Positions 46,411 to 56,032 of a stretch of DNA of 64,000 bases are shown here, piece by piece (position 1 is the first letter of the stretch; each line of letters starts with the position of its first letter). The translations under genes and the position numbers were made by a program. Below the pieces are notes generated by a model. It searched no databases, was not told the DNA's origin, and saw only the letters and a list, made by a program, of their open reading frames with translations. Source of the DNA: Arthrobacter gandavensis (lineage in GTDB: Bacteria; Actinomycetota; Actinomycetes; Actinomycetales; Micrococcaceae); the NCBI RefSeq assembly GCF_015355785.1, contig NZ_JADKYW010000005.1:1057394-1121393 (forward strand), written 5' to 3'.

Positions 46411-47291
46411 GATCCGAGTCCGAGCAGGCGGACGGCGTTCTCCTTCAGGATCTTGGGGCGGACTTCGTCCTTCATGTCCAGGGCATCGAAGTCACGCCGC
46501 CACCTGTCGGGGGTGATCAGCGGGTAGTCCGATCCGAAGAGGACCTTGTCCTGCAGCAGCGAGTTTGCGTGCCGCACCAGGTTCGCCGGGAAGTACTTGG
46601 GAGACCAGCCGGAGAGGTCGATCCACACGTTGGCCTTGTGCGTGGCCACGGCGATGGCTTCGTCCTGCCACGGGACGGAGGGATGGGCCATGATGATCTG
46701 CAGGTCCGGGAAATCGGCGGCGACGGCGTCGAGCAGCATGGGGTTGGACAGGCCCAGCTTGAGGCCGAATCCGCCCGGAAGCCCGGAGCCGATGCCGGTC
46801 TGGCCGGTGTGGAACAGTGCCGGCACTCCGAGGTCCTGGATCAGGGACCAGAGCGGGTAGAACGTGCGGTCGCTGGGGTCGAAGTTCTGCACGGTGGGAT
46901 GGAACTTGAAGCCGCGCACCCCGTAGTCCCCGGCTAGGACCTTGGCGCGGGCCAGCGCGTCGGCACCCGCGGTGGGATCCACCGAGCCGAAGGGAATCAG
47001 GACGTCGTTGTTGCGGGCTGCCCCTTCGGCGATGTCCTCGCTGGAGTTTGGAGAATGGCCCAGGGCCTTGGAAGCGTCCACGGTGAAGACGACGGCTGCC
47101 GTTTTCCGCTCCCGGTAGTACGCGGCGATCTCATCGAGCCCGGGACGGGGGCCGTCGGTCTTGAAGTGCTTGGATGCCGCGTCCACCAGCGGCTGCGGAA
47201 GGGCGTTGTGCCCGTGATCATCCACTTCAATGTGGACGTGGGTGTCAATGGCATCCAGGGCCGCGACGTCGAGGCCGAGTGTGTAAACCAT
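46407..47291 (-). CDS. Amidohydrolase-2-family (TIM-barrel) hydrolase or decarboxylase
   Basis: 294 aa. DTHVHIEVDDHGH (HxH, about 17), FHTGQTGIGSGLPGG (about 165), MAHPSVPWQDEAI (about 205) and VLFGSDYPLITP (about 260) are metal-ligand motifs of the ACMSD/amidohydrolase-2 family. Translated before and coupled to the acyl-CoA dehydrogenase. It may act on a carboxylated intermediate of an aromatic or dicarboxylate route, which is inference. Confidence 0.85.
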   Translation of the reverse strand: MVYTLGLDVAALDAIDTHVHIEVDDHGHNALPQPLVDAASKHFKTDGPRPGLDEIAAYYRERKTAAVVFTVDASKALGHSPNSSEDIAEGAARNNDVLIPFGSVDPTAGADALARAKVLAGDYGVRGFKFHPTVQNFDPSDRTFYPLWSLIQDLGVPALFHTGQTGIGSGLPGGFGLKLGLSNPMLLDAVAADFPDLQIIMAHPSVPWQDEAIAVATHKANVWIDLSGWSPKYFPANLVRHANSLLQDKVLFGSDYPLITPDRWRRDFDALDMKDEVRPKILKENAVRLLGLGS

Positions 47292-47375
47292 GGGTGGGGC
47301 ACTTCCTGTTGTAGCTGACCAGCGGGTTCACCTCATCCTGTCTACAATAGTTGAGAAAGTCAACGGTTCTCTTCC

Positions 47376-47437
47376 CCTCGAGAGGCCCGTTAGGGCTCCT
47401 TTGAACGCTCAAAAGAGCCGTAAGTGGCCTCTCGAGG
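47376..47437. repeat. 62-bp imperfect palindrome, probable terminator of the SulP gene
   Basis: 28-bp arms (47376-47403 and 47410-47437) differ at four positions. Ends CCTCGAGAGGCC/GGCCTCTCGAGG are perfect and the inner arms carry GGCTC/GAGCC. It lies 14 bp after the SulP stop codon (minus strand) and before the amidohydrolase start. Its sequence differs from the palindromes at 28381 and 30247. Confidence 0.7.
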
Positions 47438-47451
47438 TTGCTGTGCGCCCG

Positions 47452-48972
47452 CTACGGCAGGTTCCCCGTCAGCTTCTCCCGAATGGCGGCTGACGCGCGG
47501 TTCAGGCCAGCAATTTCCACGGTTTTGCCGCGGGACCGGTACTTCTCGGTGATTGAATCCAGTGCCGCCACCGTCGAGGCATCCCAGACGTGCGAGCCGC
47601 TCAGGTCAATCACCGCCTTCGCGGGATCGGCGGCGTACTCGAACTGCCTATAGAGGTCATTGGAGGAGGCGAAGAACAGCTCGCCGTGCACCAGGTAGGT
47701 GACGGTGCCGCCGTCGTCCGCCAGGGTGCGCTGCACGGTGACGAAATGCGCCACCCGCCGGGCGAAGAGCACCATGGCGGCCAGCACTCCGGCTCCGACG
47801 CCGATCGCCAGGTTATGCGTGAGAACCGTGGCCAGCACGGTGATGAGCATGACGGCGGTCTCCGACTTTGGCATGCGGCGCAGCGTGGAGGGGCGGATAC
47901 TGTGCCAGTCGAACGCGGCGTACGCGACGAAGATCATCACGGCGACCAGCGCGGCCATGGGGATCAGCGCCACGACGTCGCCCAGCACCACCACCAGAAT
48001 CAGCAGGAACACCCCTGCGAGGAAAGTGGAGATGCGGGTGCGCGCACCGGAGGCCTTCACGTTCATCATGGTCTGCCCGACGACGGCGCAGCCGCCCATT
48101 CCGCCGAAGAATCCGGTGACGATGTTCGCGATGCCCTGCCCTGCCGCCTCACGGGGTTTGGAGGAGCGGGTATCGGTGATGTCATCCACCAGCTTGGCGG
48201 TCAACAGGGACTCGAGCAGGCCCACGAAGGCCATCGCCACGGCGTAGGGAAGGATCCGTTCAAGGGTTTCCAGAGTCATCGGCACGTCCGGGAAAAGGAG
48301 CGACGGCAGGCTGTCCGGCAGCGCACCCTTATCCCCCACGGTGGGAATGTTCCAGCCCGCGGCCACTGCGGCGACCGTGAGGAGCACAATCGCGACCAGC
48401 GGCGCGGGCACCGCCGTCGTTCGCCGCGGCAGCAGGAACACGATGAGGAGTCCGACGGCGACAACCGGGTACACCAGCCAGGGCACGCCAATGAGTTCAG
48501 GCAGCTGGGAGGAGAACACCAGGATGGCGAGCGCGTTCACGAAGCCCACCATCACCGAACGCGGAATGAAGCGCATCAGCTTCGCCACGCCTGCCAAGGC
48601 CAACAGGATCTGCAGCACACCGGCGAGGATCACCGTCGGCACCAGGTAGTCGACGCCGTACATGGCCACCACGGGTGCGATCACCAGGGCGACCGCCCCG
48701 GTGGCGGCGGAAATCATGGCGGGACGGCCGCCAACGAAGGCAATGGTGACGGCCATGGTGAAGGACGCGAACAGGCCCATCCGCGGATCGACGCCGGCGA
48801 TCACCGAGAAGGCGATCGCCTCCGGGATGAGTGCCAGAGCGACGACGAGACCCGCAAGCACTTCGGTCTTCAGCAGGCGCGGCGAGCGCAGGGTGCCCAG
48901 CACGGTCTGCCGTGCGGTGGGGGCGTCCGGTGCGGGGACTGTCTCCGGTGAAGGGACGGCAGGAAAGGACAA
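47452..48972 (-). CDS. SulP/SLC26-family anion transporter with STAS domain
   Basis: 506 aa. The transmembrane core covers about residues 25-400 (LVVALALIPEAIAFSVIAGVDPRMGLFASF near the N-terminus; GQGIANIVTGFFGGMGGCAVVGQTMMN near 275). A C-terminal STAS domain (about 415-500: LFFASSNDLYRQF, VIDLSGSHVWDASTVAAL) follows. Transports sulfate, bicarbonate or similar anions; no carbonic anhydrase or sulfate gene adjacent to decide. Confidence 0.93.
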   Translation of the reverse strand: MSFPAVPSPETVPAPDAPTARQTVLGTLRSPRLLKTEVLAGLVVALALIPEAIAFSVIAGVDPRMGLFASFTMAVTIAFVGGRPAMISAATGAVALVIAPVVAMYGVDYLVPTVILAGVLQILLALAGVAKLMRFIPRSVMVGFVNALAILVFSSQLPELIGVPWLVYPVVAVGLLIVFLLPRRTTAVPAPLVAIVLLTVAAVAAGWNIPTVGDKGALPDSLPSLLFPDVPMTLETLERILPYAVAMAFVGLLESLLTAKLVDDITDTRSSKPREAAGQGIANIVTGFFGGMGGCAVVGQTMMNVKASGARTRISTFLAGVFLLILVVVLGDVVALIPMAALVAVMIFVAYAAFDWHSIRPSTLRRMPKSETAVMLITVLATVLTHNLAIGVGAGVLAAMVLFARRVAHFVTVQRTLADDGGTVTYLVHGELFFASSNDLYRQFEYAADPAKAVIDLSGSHVWDASTVAALDSITEKYRSRGKTVEIAGLNRASAAIREKLTGNLP

Positions 48973-49114
48973 GGCGGTTCCATTTCGGGTACGGGGAAAT
49001 CCGGCGGCCGGGGCGGAGTGCCGGGGCCGTTCATCGGATCCGCTTCAAGGTTACCGCCGCCGCTGCCGGTCCGCTTGTCGCCGCTGGCGGCCGCGGTGCC
49101 CAATACTGGGTGCC

Positions 49115-49693
49115 ATGCCGAAAGATGCCATGCCCCTGCCGCCGTGGCCGGCCGGCGCCCCGGGCTTCGGCCGGGTGCTGCTGCGTCCGGTGAACAGCAG
49201 CGATGCCGGCATGGCGATGGCACTGGCCACGGACCCCTATGTGTGCGCCACCGGAACGCTTCCGCTGAACGCCGGCGAACAGGAGGCGCTGGCCTGGGTG
49301 AGACGGCAGCAGGGCCGGCACCGGGAAGGCCGGGGCTTCTCCTTCACCATCGAAGAACGGGCATCGAGCCTGCCGGTGGGGCACTGCGGGCTTTGGGTGC
49401 AGCACCTTGCACACGGACACGCGAGCGCGGGGTACGCCATTGCTCCTGGCTTTCGGGGCAGGGGTTTGGCAGCCGACGCACTCGCCGCTCTGACTGCCTT
49501 CGGCTGGTCCCTGCCTGGTCTGAGGCGCATCGAGCTGTTCATTGAGCCTTGGAACGCCGCGTCGGTCCGAACCGCCGAGTGTGCCGGGTACGCGCCCGAA
49601 GGCTTGCGCCGGGATTATCCGCTGGCTGGCGGTGAGCGGCGGGACATGCGGGTGTTTGCGGTGCTGCGGCCGGATAAGGTTGCCGCAGACTAG
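49115..49693 (+). CDS. GNAT-family N-acetyltransferase (RimJ/RimL-like)
   Basis: 192 aa from ATG 49115; the open frame upstream is the antisense of the SulP gene. VLLRPVNSSDAGMAMAL at the N-terminus and the acetyl-CoA motif GYAIAPGFRGRGLAADALAALTAFGW (about 105-130), then RIELFIEPWNAASVRTAECAGYAPEGLRRDY, define the RimJ/RimL group that acetylates ribosomal protein N-termini or antibiotics. Target unknown. Confidence 0.88.
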   Translation: MPKDAMPLPPWPAGAPGFGRVLLRPVNSSDAGMAMALATDPYVCATGTLPLNAGEQEALAWVRRQQGRHREGRGFSFTIEERASSLPVGHCGLWVQHLAHGHASAGYAIAPGFRGRGLAADALAALTAFGWSLPGLRRIELFIEPWNAASVRTAECAGYAPEGLRRDYPLAGGERRDMRVFAVLRPDKVAAD

Positions 49694-49719
49694 ACACACC
49701 CAAAAAGAAAGCAGAGCAC

Positions 49720-50367
49720 TTGGAAGAGGAACGCACCTTTGTATCCGGGGTCAGCAGATGGCGCGCCGACGGGTCCAAGCTCACCGCAAAATTCGGAACT
49801 TGGCAGGGGCGGGAGTACGAGCTCCGGAATGTCCGGCCAAGCGAGGACGGAATGCTGACCCTGGTCAGCCGGTCTGACGAACGCCCCGGCGGTAACTGGA
49901 GGAGCATCCGCCGCCACCCCAGTAATTTCGCCGCCACCCCGTTGGAGCATGTGCTGTCCGTGCCCGCCACGGAGGTCTCAGGCATTGTCCGGGTTACGGT
50001 CACGGGAGACCTGGGGCGAAACCGGAGGGTTCAGATACTGGCTGAAGACGGGGAAGGGAGGCTTGCAGTCATGCAGTCCAACGACTGGCACGAGTCTGAT
50101 CAGCGCCGGATGATCGCCTATTGGGACTTCTCCCCTTTCTCATCCAACGAGCCGCTTTCGCAGCAGAGCGTATCTGGGTGGATACCCGCCGACCGCGTCC
50201 GGGACATTCAGACCGTGAGTGAGCATTTCCAACTTCCTGCCACCCCGCCTCGGGCCGCCTCCGACCGTCAGCCAGCCTCCAGCAGGGAAGTGACCTCCCG
50301 TAGCGGTCCCCACACCCCGTCTTCGGAGTTGGATACCAGCGCCAGGGTCACATCCGCATCGGGGTAA
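49720..50367 (+). CDS. Hypothetical protein with C-terminus overlapping the convergent hydrolase gene
   Basis: 215 aa, TTG start with only a weak ribosome site. The first 170 residues look protein-like (VSGVSRWRADGSKLTAKFGTWQGREYELR). The last 30 or so are Ser/Thr/Pro-rich and come from sequence antisense to the 3' end of the serine hydrolase gene (100-bp overlap), suggesting loss of an earlier stop codon. No known domain. Confidence 0.55.
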   Translation: MEEERTFVSGVSRWRADGSKLTAKFGTWQGREYELRNVRPSEDGMLTLVSRSDERPGGNWRSIRRHPSNFAATPLEHVLSVPATEVSGIVRVTVTGDLGRNRRVQILAEDGEGRLAVMQSNDWHESDQRRMIAYWDFSPFSSNEPLSQQSVSGWIPADRVRDIQTVSEHFQLPATPPRAASDRQPASSREVTSRSGPHTPSSELDTSARVTSASG

Positions 50368-51335
50368 TAGCCCAGGAAGGCACTGGCCCCGGCGTTGATT
50401 CCGTCCTTGTACAGCGAGCGGACCTCGCCTGTGGGACCCAGCCGGAACTCAAGCCCCAAGCCGTAATGCAGCTCACCGGCGTCCAGGCCCGAGTGCTTGA
50501 CCTGCGGCGTGAGGAACGCTGCCGTGGACTCAGCGGACAGCAGCTTTCCGTCCCGGACGGCGTCCAGGAACCGGATCAGGTCCGACGCCGTTGCGTGGGC
50601 ACCCACGTCCGGCGAGCCGATGGGCGGGTAGCTGAAAATGTTCTGCCGCCAGGAGATCACCGTCCCGGCCTCATCGCGGACCGGGTCCCAGCCCTCCGCG
50701 ACATTCCGGACGGCGTCGCGCATTGAAAAGAACCCTGAATCCTCCATGCCCGCCGCCGCGAACACCTGTTCGCGCACATAGTCCCGGTAGCTCCTGCCGC
50801 TCACTGCCTCCAGCGCAAGCCCGGCGAGGATGTAGCCGCAGTTGCAGTAGCGGCAGCCGGCGCCCGGGGCGAAGTTCGGTTCCTTATGCACGAACTGCGG
50901 CAGGAAATCCGCCGTCCGGGTGACCGTGTAGGTTGGCTTGTCAGTCCACAGGTCTTCATAGGATTCGCCTGCTTCCTCGTCGGCGTCGTCCCCGATGCCT
51001 GAGGTGTGGGTCAGTAGCTGGCCGATGGTGATCTCCGGCTCTATCCGGGTGCCTTCGAGCTCAACGAACCGGCTTATCGGACTATCAAGGGCGAGAGTTC
51101 CTGCGTCCACCTGCTGCAGCACCGCCACCGCGGTGAAGAGCTTAGTGACGGAGGCGACGTCGAACCGGGTGCCCAACGTAACCGGCACGTTCCACCGCCG
51201 GGATGCCACCCCGTACGCGCCCGAGAACAGCTCCTCGGCTCCGCGCGCCAGGTGAATGGTTCCGGAAAACTCTTCCTCGACAGAAGCTTTCCGGAGGATT
51301 CGGTTCACGGATTCCGTGTCGATGTGGGACAACAT
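50268..51335 (-). CDS. Serine hydrolase, beta-lactamase/D-aminopeptidase (S12) type
   Basis: 355 aa from ATG 51335. Catalytic SxxK is SVTK (Ser62, Lys65), the tyrosine motif is YCN (about 165), followed by GYILAGLALEAVSG. No signal peptide, so probably cytoplasmic. Family members cleave D-amino-acid peptides, esters or beta-lactams. Last gene of a run with a D-aminoacylase, which favours a D-peptidase role. The Shine-Dalgarno is poor. Confidence 0.87.
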   Translation of the reverse strand: MLSHIDTESVNRILRKASVEEEFSGTIHLARGAEELFSGAYGVASRRWNVPVTLGTRFDVASVTKLFTAVAVLQQVDAGTLALDSPISRFVELEGTRIEPEITIGQLLTHTSGIGDDADEEAGESYEDLWTDKPTYTVTRTADFLPQFVHKEPNFAPGAGCRYCNCGYILAGLALEAVSGRSYRDYVREQVFAAAGMEDSGFFSMRDAVRNVAEGWDPVRDEAGTVISWRQNIFSYPPIGSPDVGAHATASDLIRFLDAVRDGKLLSAESTAAFLTPQVKHSGLDAGELHYGLGLEFRLGPTGEVRSLYKDGINAGASAFLGYYPDADVTLALVSNSEDGVWGPLREVTSLLEAG

Positions 51336-51393
51336 AGCCGCATCGTACTGTGCGGCCGGGCGCCGTGCCCGCCGGGGAGGCCGGCACGGCGGC

Positions 51394-52737
51394 CTATTCC
51401 GCCACGAGAGCACGCGGCCAGGGCGTCCGGTCCGCGGCGTGCAACACCTTCCCGCTGGCCTCCAGCAGGGCCTCCATGCTCTGCTGCCCCCGGAGCAGGG
51501 TGAACCGGACGCCGCCGTTATCTTCGAGGGCCGCGCCGTAAACCGGCGGCTGCTGGATCGAGTTGTAGGTGAACGGGGTGCTGGCGTAGTAGGCGCCGGT
51601 GTCGAGCAGGGCCACCAGATCCCCCGGTTCCAGCAGGGGCAGGTCCCGGTTACGGGCAACCACGTCACCGGCGAAGCAGCAGGGCCCGGCCACATCCTGG
51701 CCAACCTCCGCGCCGGCTTTCCGGCTGCCGTCCGCGGTGTGGGCGGAGACCCGGAGCGGCCAGGCTTCCGGCATGAACACCGTGCGTGTGGCAACCTGCG
51801 CACCGGCATGGGTAATCGCGATGTGCTGGCCGCCGGACACCTTGGTGTATTCCACGAAGGCCGCAGTGAACCCCGCCTTGGCCAGGATGCTGCGGCCAAA
51901 CTCGGTCACCACGGAGTAGCCGCCGCTGAACAGGGCGGGAGCGCTTTCCTGAAGTTGGGCAACATACGCATCGAAGGCAGCCACCGGCTCATCGGACTCA
52001 AAGTCGACCGGCAGGCCGCCGCCGATGTCGATTGTCCTGATCTGCTGGAAACCCGCGCGCCGGTTCACTTCCTCCGCCACGTCCACCACCTTGGCAATGC
52101 CCGCACCGATGAGCGGCAGGGGGCAGCCCTGCGATCCCACGTGGGTATGGATCCGGTTCATCGCGGGGTCCGCGGCGTACGCAGCCAGGATCTGCTCGCG
52201 CAGCCCCGGGTCCTGGAGCGGCACACCGAACTTGGAGGACGCGCCGGCCGTACTCATCGCGGCGATTCCGCCCAGGCCGATCTGCGGATTGATCCGCAGG
52301 CCCAGGGAAGATCCGCTGGGGTTCCGCGTCCGGATCGCGTTGATCCGCTCCAGTTCCTGGAAGTTGTCAATGTTCAGGGCGATGCCGGCGGCGAGCGCCT
52401 GACGCAGTTCCCTGGCGGTCTTTGCGGGGGAATCGAAGACGATTTCCTGCGGGGAGAACCCGGCGGCCAGCGCCTGGGCCAATTCCCCCTCACTGGCCAC
52501 CTCACAGCCCATGCCGAGGTCACGCAGCCCGGCCAGGACCGGAACAATGGAGTTCGCTTTCGCGGCAAACGCGTGCAGCACCTGGACCCCGGCGGGGAAA
52601 GCGCGCATCAGGGCAGCGACGTTCTCAGCGGCCAGGTCAAGGTCCAGGAACGCGGCCAGCGGTATTTCCTCCGGCTCAAGCAGCCCCCCGGCCACCGCGG
52701 CCTGCAGGATTCTTTCCCGCCGTGCAGGCCCACTCAT
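51394..52737 (-). CDS. Group IV PLP decarboxylase-fold enzyme (LysA-like)
   Basis: 447 aa from ATG 52737. PLP lysine in LHAFAAKANSIVPVL (Lys60). HTHVGSQGCPL (about 195), IDIGGGLPVDF (about 235) and a C-terminal beta-barrel with ALLDTGAYYASTPFTYNS carry the diaminopimelate/ornithine decarboxylase pattern. In this setting it could act on a D-centre, since DAP decarboxylase attacks the D-configured carbon. Not linked to lysine biosynthesis genes here. Confidence 0.85.
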   Translation of the reverse strand: MSGPARRERILQAAVAGGLLEPEEIPLAAFLDLDLAAENVAALMRAFPAGVQVLHAFAAKANSIVPVLAGLRDLGMGCEVASEGELAQALAAGFSPQEIVFDSPAKTARELRQALAAGIALNIDNFQELERINAIRTRNPSGSSLGLRINPQIGLGGIAAMSTAGASSKFGVPLQDPGLREQILAAYAADPAMNRIHTHVGSQGCPLPLIGAGIAKVVDVAEEVNRRAGFQQIRTIDIGGGLPVDFESDEPVAAFDAYVAQLQESAPALFSGGYSVVTEFGRSILAKAGFTAAFVEYTKVSGGQHIAITHAGAQVATRTVFMPEAWPLRVSAHTADGSRKAGAEVGQDVAGPCCFAGDVVARNRDLPLLEPGDLVALLDTGAYYASTPFTYNSIQQPPVYGAALEDNGGVRFTLLRGQQSMEALLEASGKVLHAADRTPWPRALVAE

Positions 52738-52807
52738 TGTTTCCAAAATCCCGTTCCCAACTCTCGTTTCGTGTACTGTTCCATGCCCGTGCACTGTCAC
52801 GGCCCCC

Positions 52808-54376
52808 CTAAAGGACGCGTCCGGCCCGGACGCCCGTCGCCGCGCCGTCGGCCCAGACGGTTTCCCCGCCCACGACAACGTGTGTGATGCCGGTGGAGAG
52901 CTGCCAGGGCTCGCTGTAGGTGGAGTGGTCCGCGACCGATTCCGGGTCAAAGACCGTCAGGTCCGCCGCCTTTCCGACGCCGATGGTTCCGCGGTCCGTC
53001 AGGCCGGCGCGGCCGGCGGGCAGCGAGGTCATCTTGCGCACGGCCTCCTCCAGGGAAATGGTGCCCAGTTCCCGGACGTAACGGCCCAGCACCCGGGTGA
53101 AGGTTCCGAAGCTGCGCGGGTGGGGGGTTCCCGCACCGGACTCCGTCATGATCCAGCCGTCGCTGGCGACGGCGACGAACGGATCCCGCAGCGCGGCCTC
53201 GACATCGGCGTCGGCCATGGCGTGGTTAACGATCGCCACGGTTGCCCGGTGCTCTGCGAGGACATCCAGGGCCGCGTCTGCCGGAGAGAGTCCGGCGGCG
53301 GACGCAGCGTCCGTCAGCGGGTGACCGATCCACGGCGAGTATTTCCCCTGCGGCATGCTGGCCAGGACGATTCCTGCCGGGTCGATTTCGCCTTCGAAGC
53401 GCTGTGCCAGCGCGGTGCTGATCCGCCGGCGTTCGGTCGGATCGGCGAGCCGGGCCAGCAGCGCCGGCCCGCCGCCGTCGAGGCTCCAGTCCGGAAGCCG
53501 TGAGTTCAGCGTGGTGCTGGAGGCCGTGTAGGGATACACGTCTGCCGTGACGTCCAGCCCTTCCGCCCGGGCATCGGCCATCAGCTGCAGGGCGTCAGCG
53601 ACTTTGCCGTGGTTCCGCGGACCCATGGCCTTGATGTGGGAGATTTCCAGCCGCACGCCGGTGGCCCGGGCGACGGCGATGGCCTCCGCCACGGCCTCGA
53701 GCAGGTGGTCCGTCTCATTGCGCATGTGGGTGGAGTAAAGCATCCCGCAGTCGGCGGCTGTCTGCGCCAGCGCGGTGACCTCCTCGGTGCTGGCATAGGA
53801 ACACGGTGCGTAGATCAGTCCGGTTGAATAACCCCTCACCCCCTGGGCAGCAGCCTCCCGGAGCAGGTCCTGCATCTGCTCCAGTTCACCCGGCGCCGGT
53901 GCCCGCTGTTCGTCACCGATCACTGCCAGCCGGAGGGCGCTGTGGCCCACCTGCAGCGCGGTGTTGACGGCAGGCCGGGCAGCGGCCAGGCTGCCGGCAA
54001 AACCGGAGGCATCCTGCCAGTCCCAGGGCAGCACGGGTTCGAGGAATGACGCCGCGCTCTTCAGCGCGTCTACATCCTTCAACGGAAACGGGGAGCTCCC
54101 GCAGTTGCCGGTCAGCAGGGTGGTGACGCCCTGGCTGATCTGGGTGAGTGCCTGCGGGTCGGTTCCCAGCGTGAAGTCCGCGTGCGAGTGCAGGTCAATG
54201 AAGCCGGGGGCCAGCACCTGTCCGCCGGCGTTGATGACGGCGGCGGCCTGCAGGACCGTATCGGAGACGGCGGCGATCCTGCCGCCGCGGATCCCGACGG
54301 CGCCGCTCCGGGCCGGGGCTCCGGTGCCGTCGATGATGCGTGCGTTGTTGATGGCCAGGTCAAACGTGGTGGTCAT
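52808..54376 (-). CDS. N-acyl-D-amino-acid deacylase (D-aminoacylase)
   Basis: 522-aa amidohydrolase-superfamily enzyme that hydrolyses N-acyl-D-amino acids. Metal ligands are in IDLHSHADFTL (HxH, about 68), GNCGSSPFP, CGMLYSTHMRNE (about 215) and LEISHIKAMGPRNHGK (about 245). VASDGWIMTE (about 365) supplies the catalytic aspartate, and the end ITHVVVGGETVWADGAATG returns to the beta-sandwich. 7 bp after the NhaC-type permease gene. Confidence 0.92.
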   Translation of the reverse strand: MTTTFDLAINNARIIDGTGAPARSGAVGIRGGRIAAVSDTVLQAAAVINAGGQVLAPGFIDLHSHADFTLGTDPQALTQISQGVTTLLTGNCGSSPFPLKDVDALKSAASFLEPVLPWDWQDASGFAGSLAAARPAVNTALQVGHSALRLAVIGDEQRAPAPGELEQMQDLLREAAAQGVRGYSTGLIYAPCSYASTEEVTALAQTAADCGMLYSTHMRNETDHLLEAVAEAIAVARATGVRLEISHIKAMGPRNHGKVADALQLMADARAEGLDVTADVYPYTASSTTLNSRLPDWSLDGGGPALLARLADPTERRRISTALAQRFEGEIDPAGIVLASMPQGKYSPWIGHPLTDAASAAGLSPADAALDVLAEHRATVAIVNHAMADADVEAALRDPFVAVASDGWIMTESGAGTPHPRSFGTFTRVLGRYVRELGTISLEEAVRKMTSLPAGRAGLTDRGTIGVGKAADLTVFDPESVADHSTYSEPWQLSTGITHVVVGGETVWADGAATGVRAGRVL

Positions 54377-54383
54377 GGGGTCC

Positions 54384-55859
54384 CTATCGAGTCTGGATGA
54401 AGAGCATGATGCCGTACATCAGGCAGGCCGGGATCAGCAGCATCCAGCCGGTGATCATCATGTTCTTCAGGTTTTGGGAGCGGGCCAGACCCATCACGCC
54501 CACCATATTGGCGTTGGGGAATGGACCGTAGGTGTCCGCTTTCGAGGCGAAGAGCAGGATGATGATCCAGCTCGCCGGGGTGATGCCGAGGCTGGTGCCC
54601 AGAGCTCCGAAGACCTTGTGCAGCAGGACCACCTGCGCGGCGGTGGCGCCCGGCACCCCCACCCAGCCGAGCAGTGCGATCAGCACCGCGAAGACGAAGG
54701 CGGAACTGCCGGCCAGTCCCACCTCGAAGTATCCGAGGACGACGTCGAACGGAGCCAGCCTGTCGATAATGATGAACAGCGCCGCCAACAGCCAGAACAG
54801 GATGAACATGCTGACCATCGACGCTGCGCCCTTGTACATCAGGGCCATGGTCTGGGTAATGCCCAGCCGTCCGGCGAGTCCGGTGGCGATGCCGATGACG
54901 GGCAGGGCCAGCAGCGGGAAGGCGGTGCCCGCTGCCGTGACAATGGCATACGCCACGCTGGCAGCCAGCACCAGGGCAAACACGATGGTGGTAAACCCGG
55001 CCCGGGCCGGCCCGGCGGCGTCATCCGCTGCGGCCTCGTCTGACTGATAGTGGTCGCCGGTGTTTTCGGTGCGCCGCTGCATCCACTGGACGATGAACGG
55101 GCCCAGCGCCAGGGACAACAGGGCCAGCGGTCCGGCACCGTAAAGCAGGTAGTCAAGGTAGCCGACGCCGGCCGCGGACATGATGGCGACGTTTGAGCCG
55201 GCGAACGGGGCCACGGCCAGGCCGGCGCAGCCGCCAATGAACATCATCGATGCCGTGGCGGAGCGGGTGAAGCCCAGCCGGGCGGCGATCGGCAGCAGGA
55301 TCGGCGCCGCAATGGCGAGTGCCCCGGCAAGGGTGCCCAGACTGGCCACGAGCAGGCCGGTGGAGATCATCACCCCGAAGATCACGGCCACCGGGTTGTT
55401 CTCCCCGACCGCCCGCATGACTCCACGGACGATCATGGTGGCCACACCCGTCTTCTTCAGCACCTCGCCAACGCCGGCGCCCAGCATGATGATCAGACCG
55501 ATCATGGTGACCAGGTCCGCCAGGGAGTCCCCCAGCAGGACGCTGAACTCCACCGGGGTGGGGTGCAGGACCAGGACACCGGAGAGGAGCGCCACGAGCG
55601 TGGCAACCACAATGTCCATGCCGAGCAGGCAGAGAACGGCGTACAGGGCAATGGGAAGCAGGCCCCACAGCGTGGGGGCTCCCGCGGAGAGACCGCCCAC
55701 CAGTGATGCGAGCAGCCCGGCCACTGCCAGTGACCACAGCATGCGGGTCCGCGCCGGTGTGTTCCCGCTTTCTGCGGCGGAAACCGCCGTGGAGCCCGGG
55801 CTCTCCGGCCGGCCGGCGCCCTGCGCCGGCTGAGGTTCAACGTGTCTGCGCATAATCAT
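54384..55859 (-). CDS. NhaC-type Na+/H+ antiporter-superfamily permease
   Basis: 491 aa, about 12 helices after a 35-residue polar tail. MIGLIIMLGAGVGEVLKKTG, VMISTGLLVASLGTLAGALAIAAPILLPIA and a large second half resemble NhaC/ion-transporter-superfamily carriers, some of which carry amino or organic acids with sodium. First gene of the D-amino-acid cluster, so probably imports or exchanges its substrate; this is inference. Confidence 0.82.
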   Translation of the reverse strand: MIMRRHVEPQPAQGAGRPESPGSTAVSAAESGNTPARTRMLWSLAVAGLLASLVGGLSAGAPTLWGLLPIALYAVLCLLGMDIVVATLVALLSGVLVLHPTPVEFSVLLGDSLADLVTMIGLIIMLGAGVGEVLKKTGVATMIVRGVMRAVGENNPVAVIFGVMISTGLLVASLGTLAGALAIAAPILLPIAARLGFTRSATASMMFIGGCAGLAVAPFAGSNVAIMSAAGVGYLDYLLYGAGPLALLSLALGPFIVQWMQRRTENTGDHYQSDEAAADDAAGPARAGFTTIVFALVLAASVAYAIVTAAGTAFPLLALPVIGIATGLAGRLGITQTMALMYKGAASMVSMFILFWLLAALFIIIDRLAPFDVVLGYFEVGLAGSSAFVFAVLIALLGWVGVPGATAAQVVLLHKVFGALGTSLGITPASWIIILLFASKADTYGPFPNANMVGVMGLARSQNLKNMMITGWMLLIPACLMYGIMLFIQTR

Positions 55860-56032
55860 CTGGTTTTCTTCCTTATTAACCGGGGCTGGGGGCGTGTCTC
55901 CCGGGTCTGGGATATTCCTGTCTCGACGCTAGGCAGGATGCCTGGGAAAAAGATCAGTCTTCGAGGATGAGATTGGGCGTAAAGTTCAGAGCCAAATTAG
56001 TGACGGGCGGTTAACGGGCGGAAACTGGTCCG

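Noticed and set aside
48662-49114. N-terminal extension of the GNAT frame (343 codons)
   Set aside because: It is the antisense of the SulP gene; the acetyltransferase domain begins right after ATG 49115.
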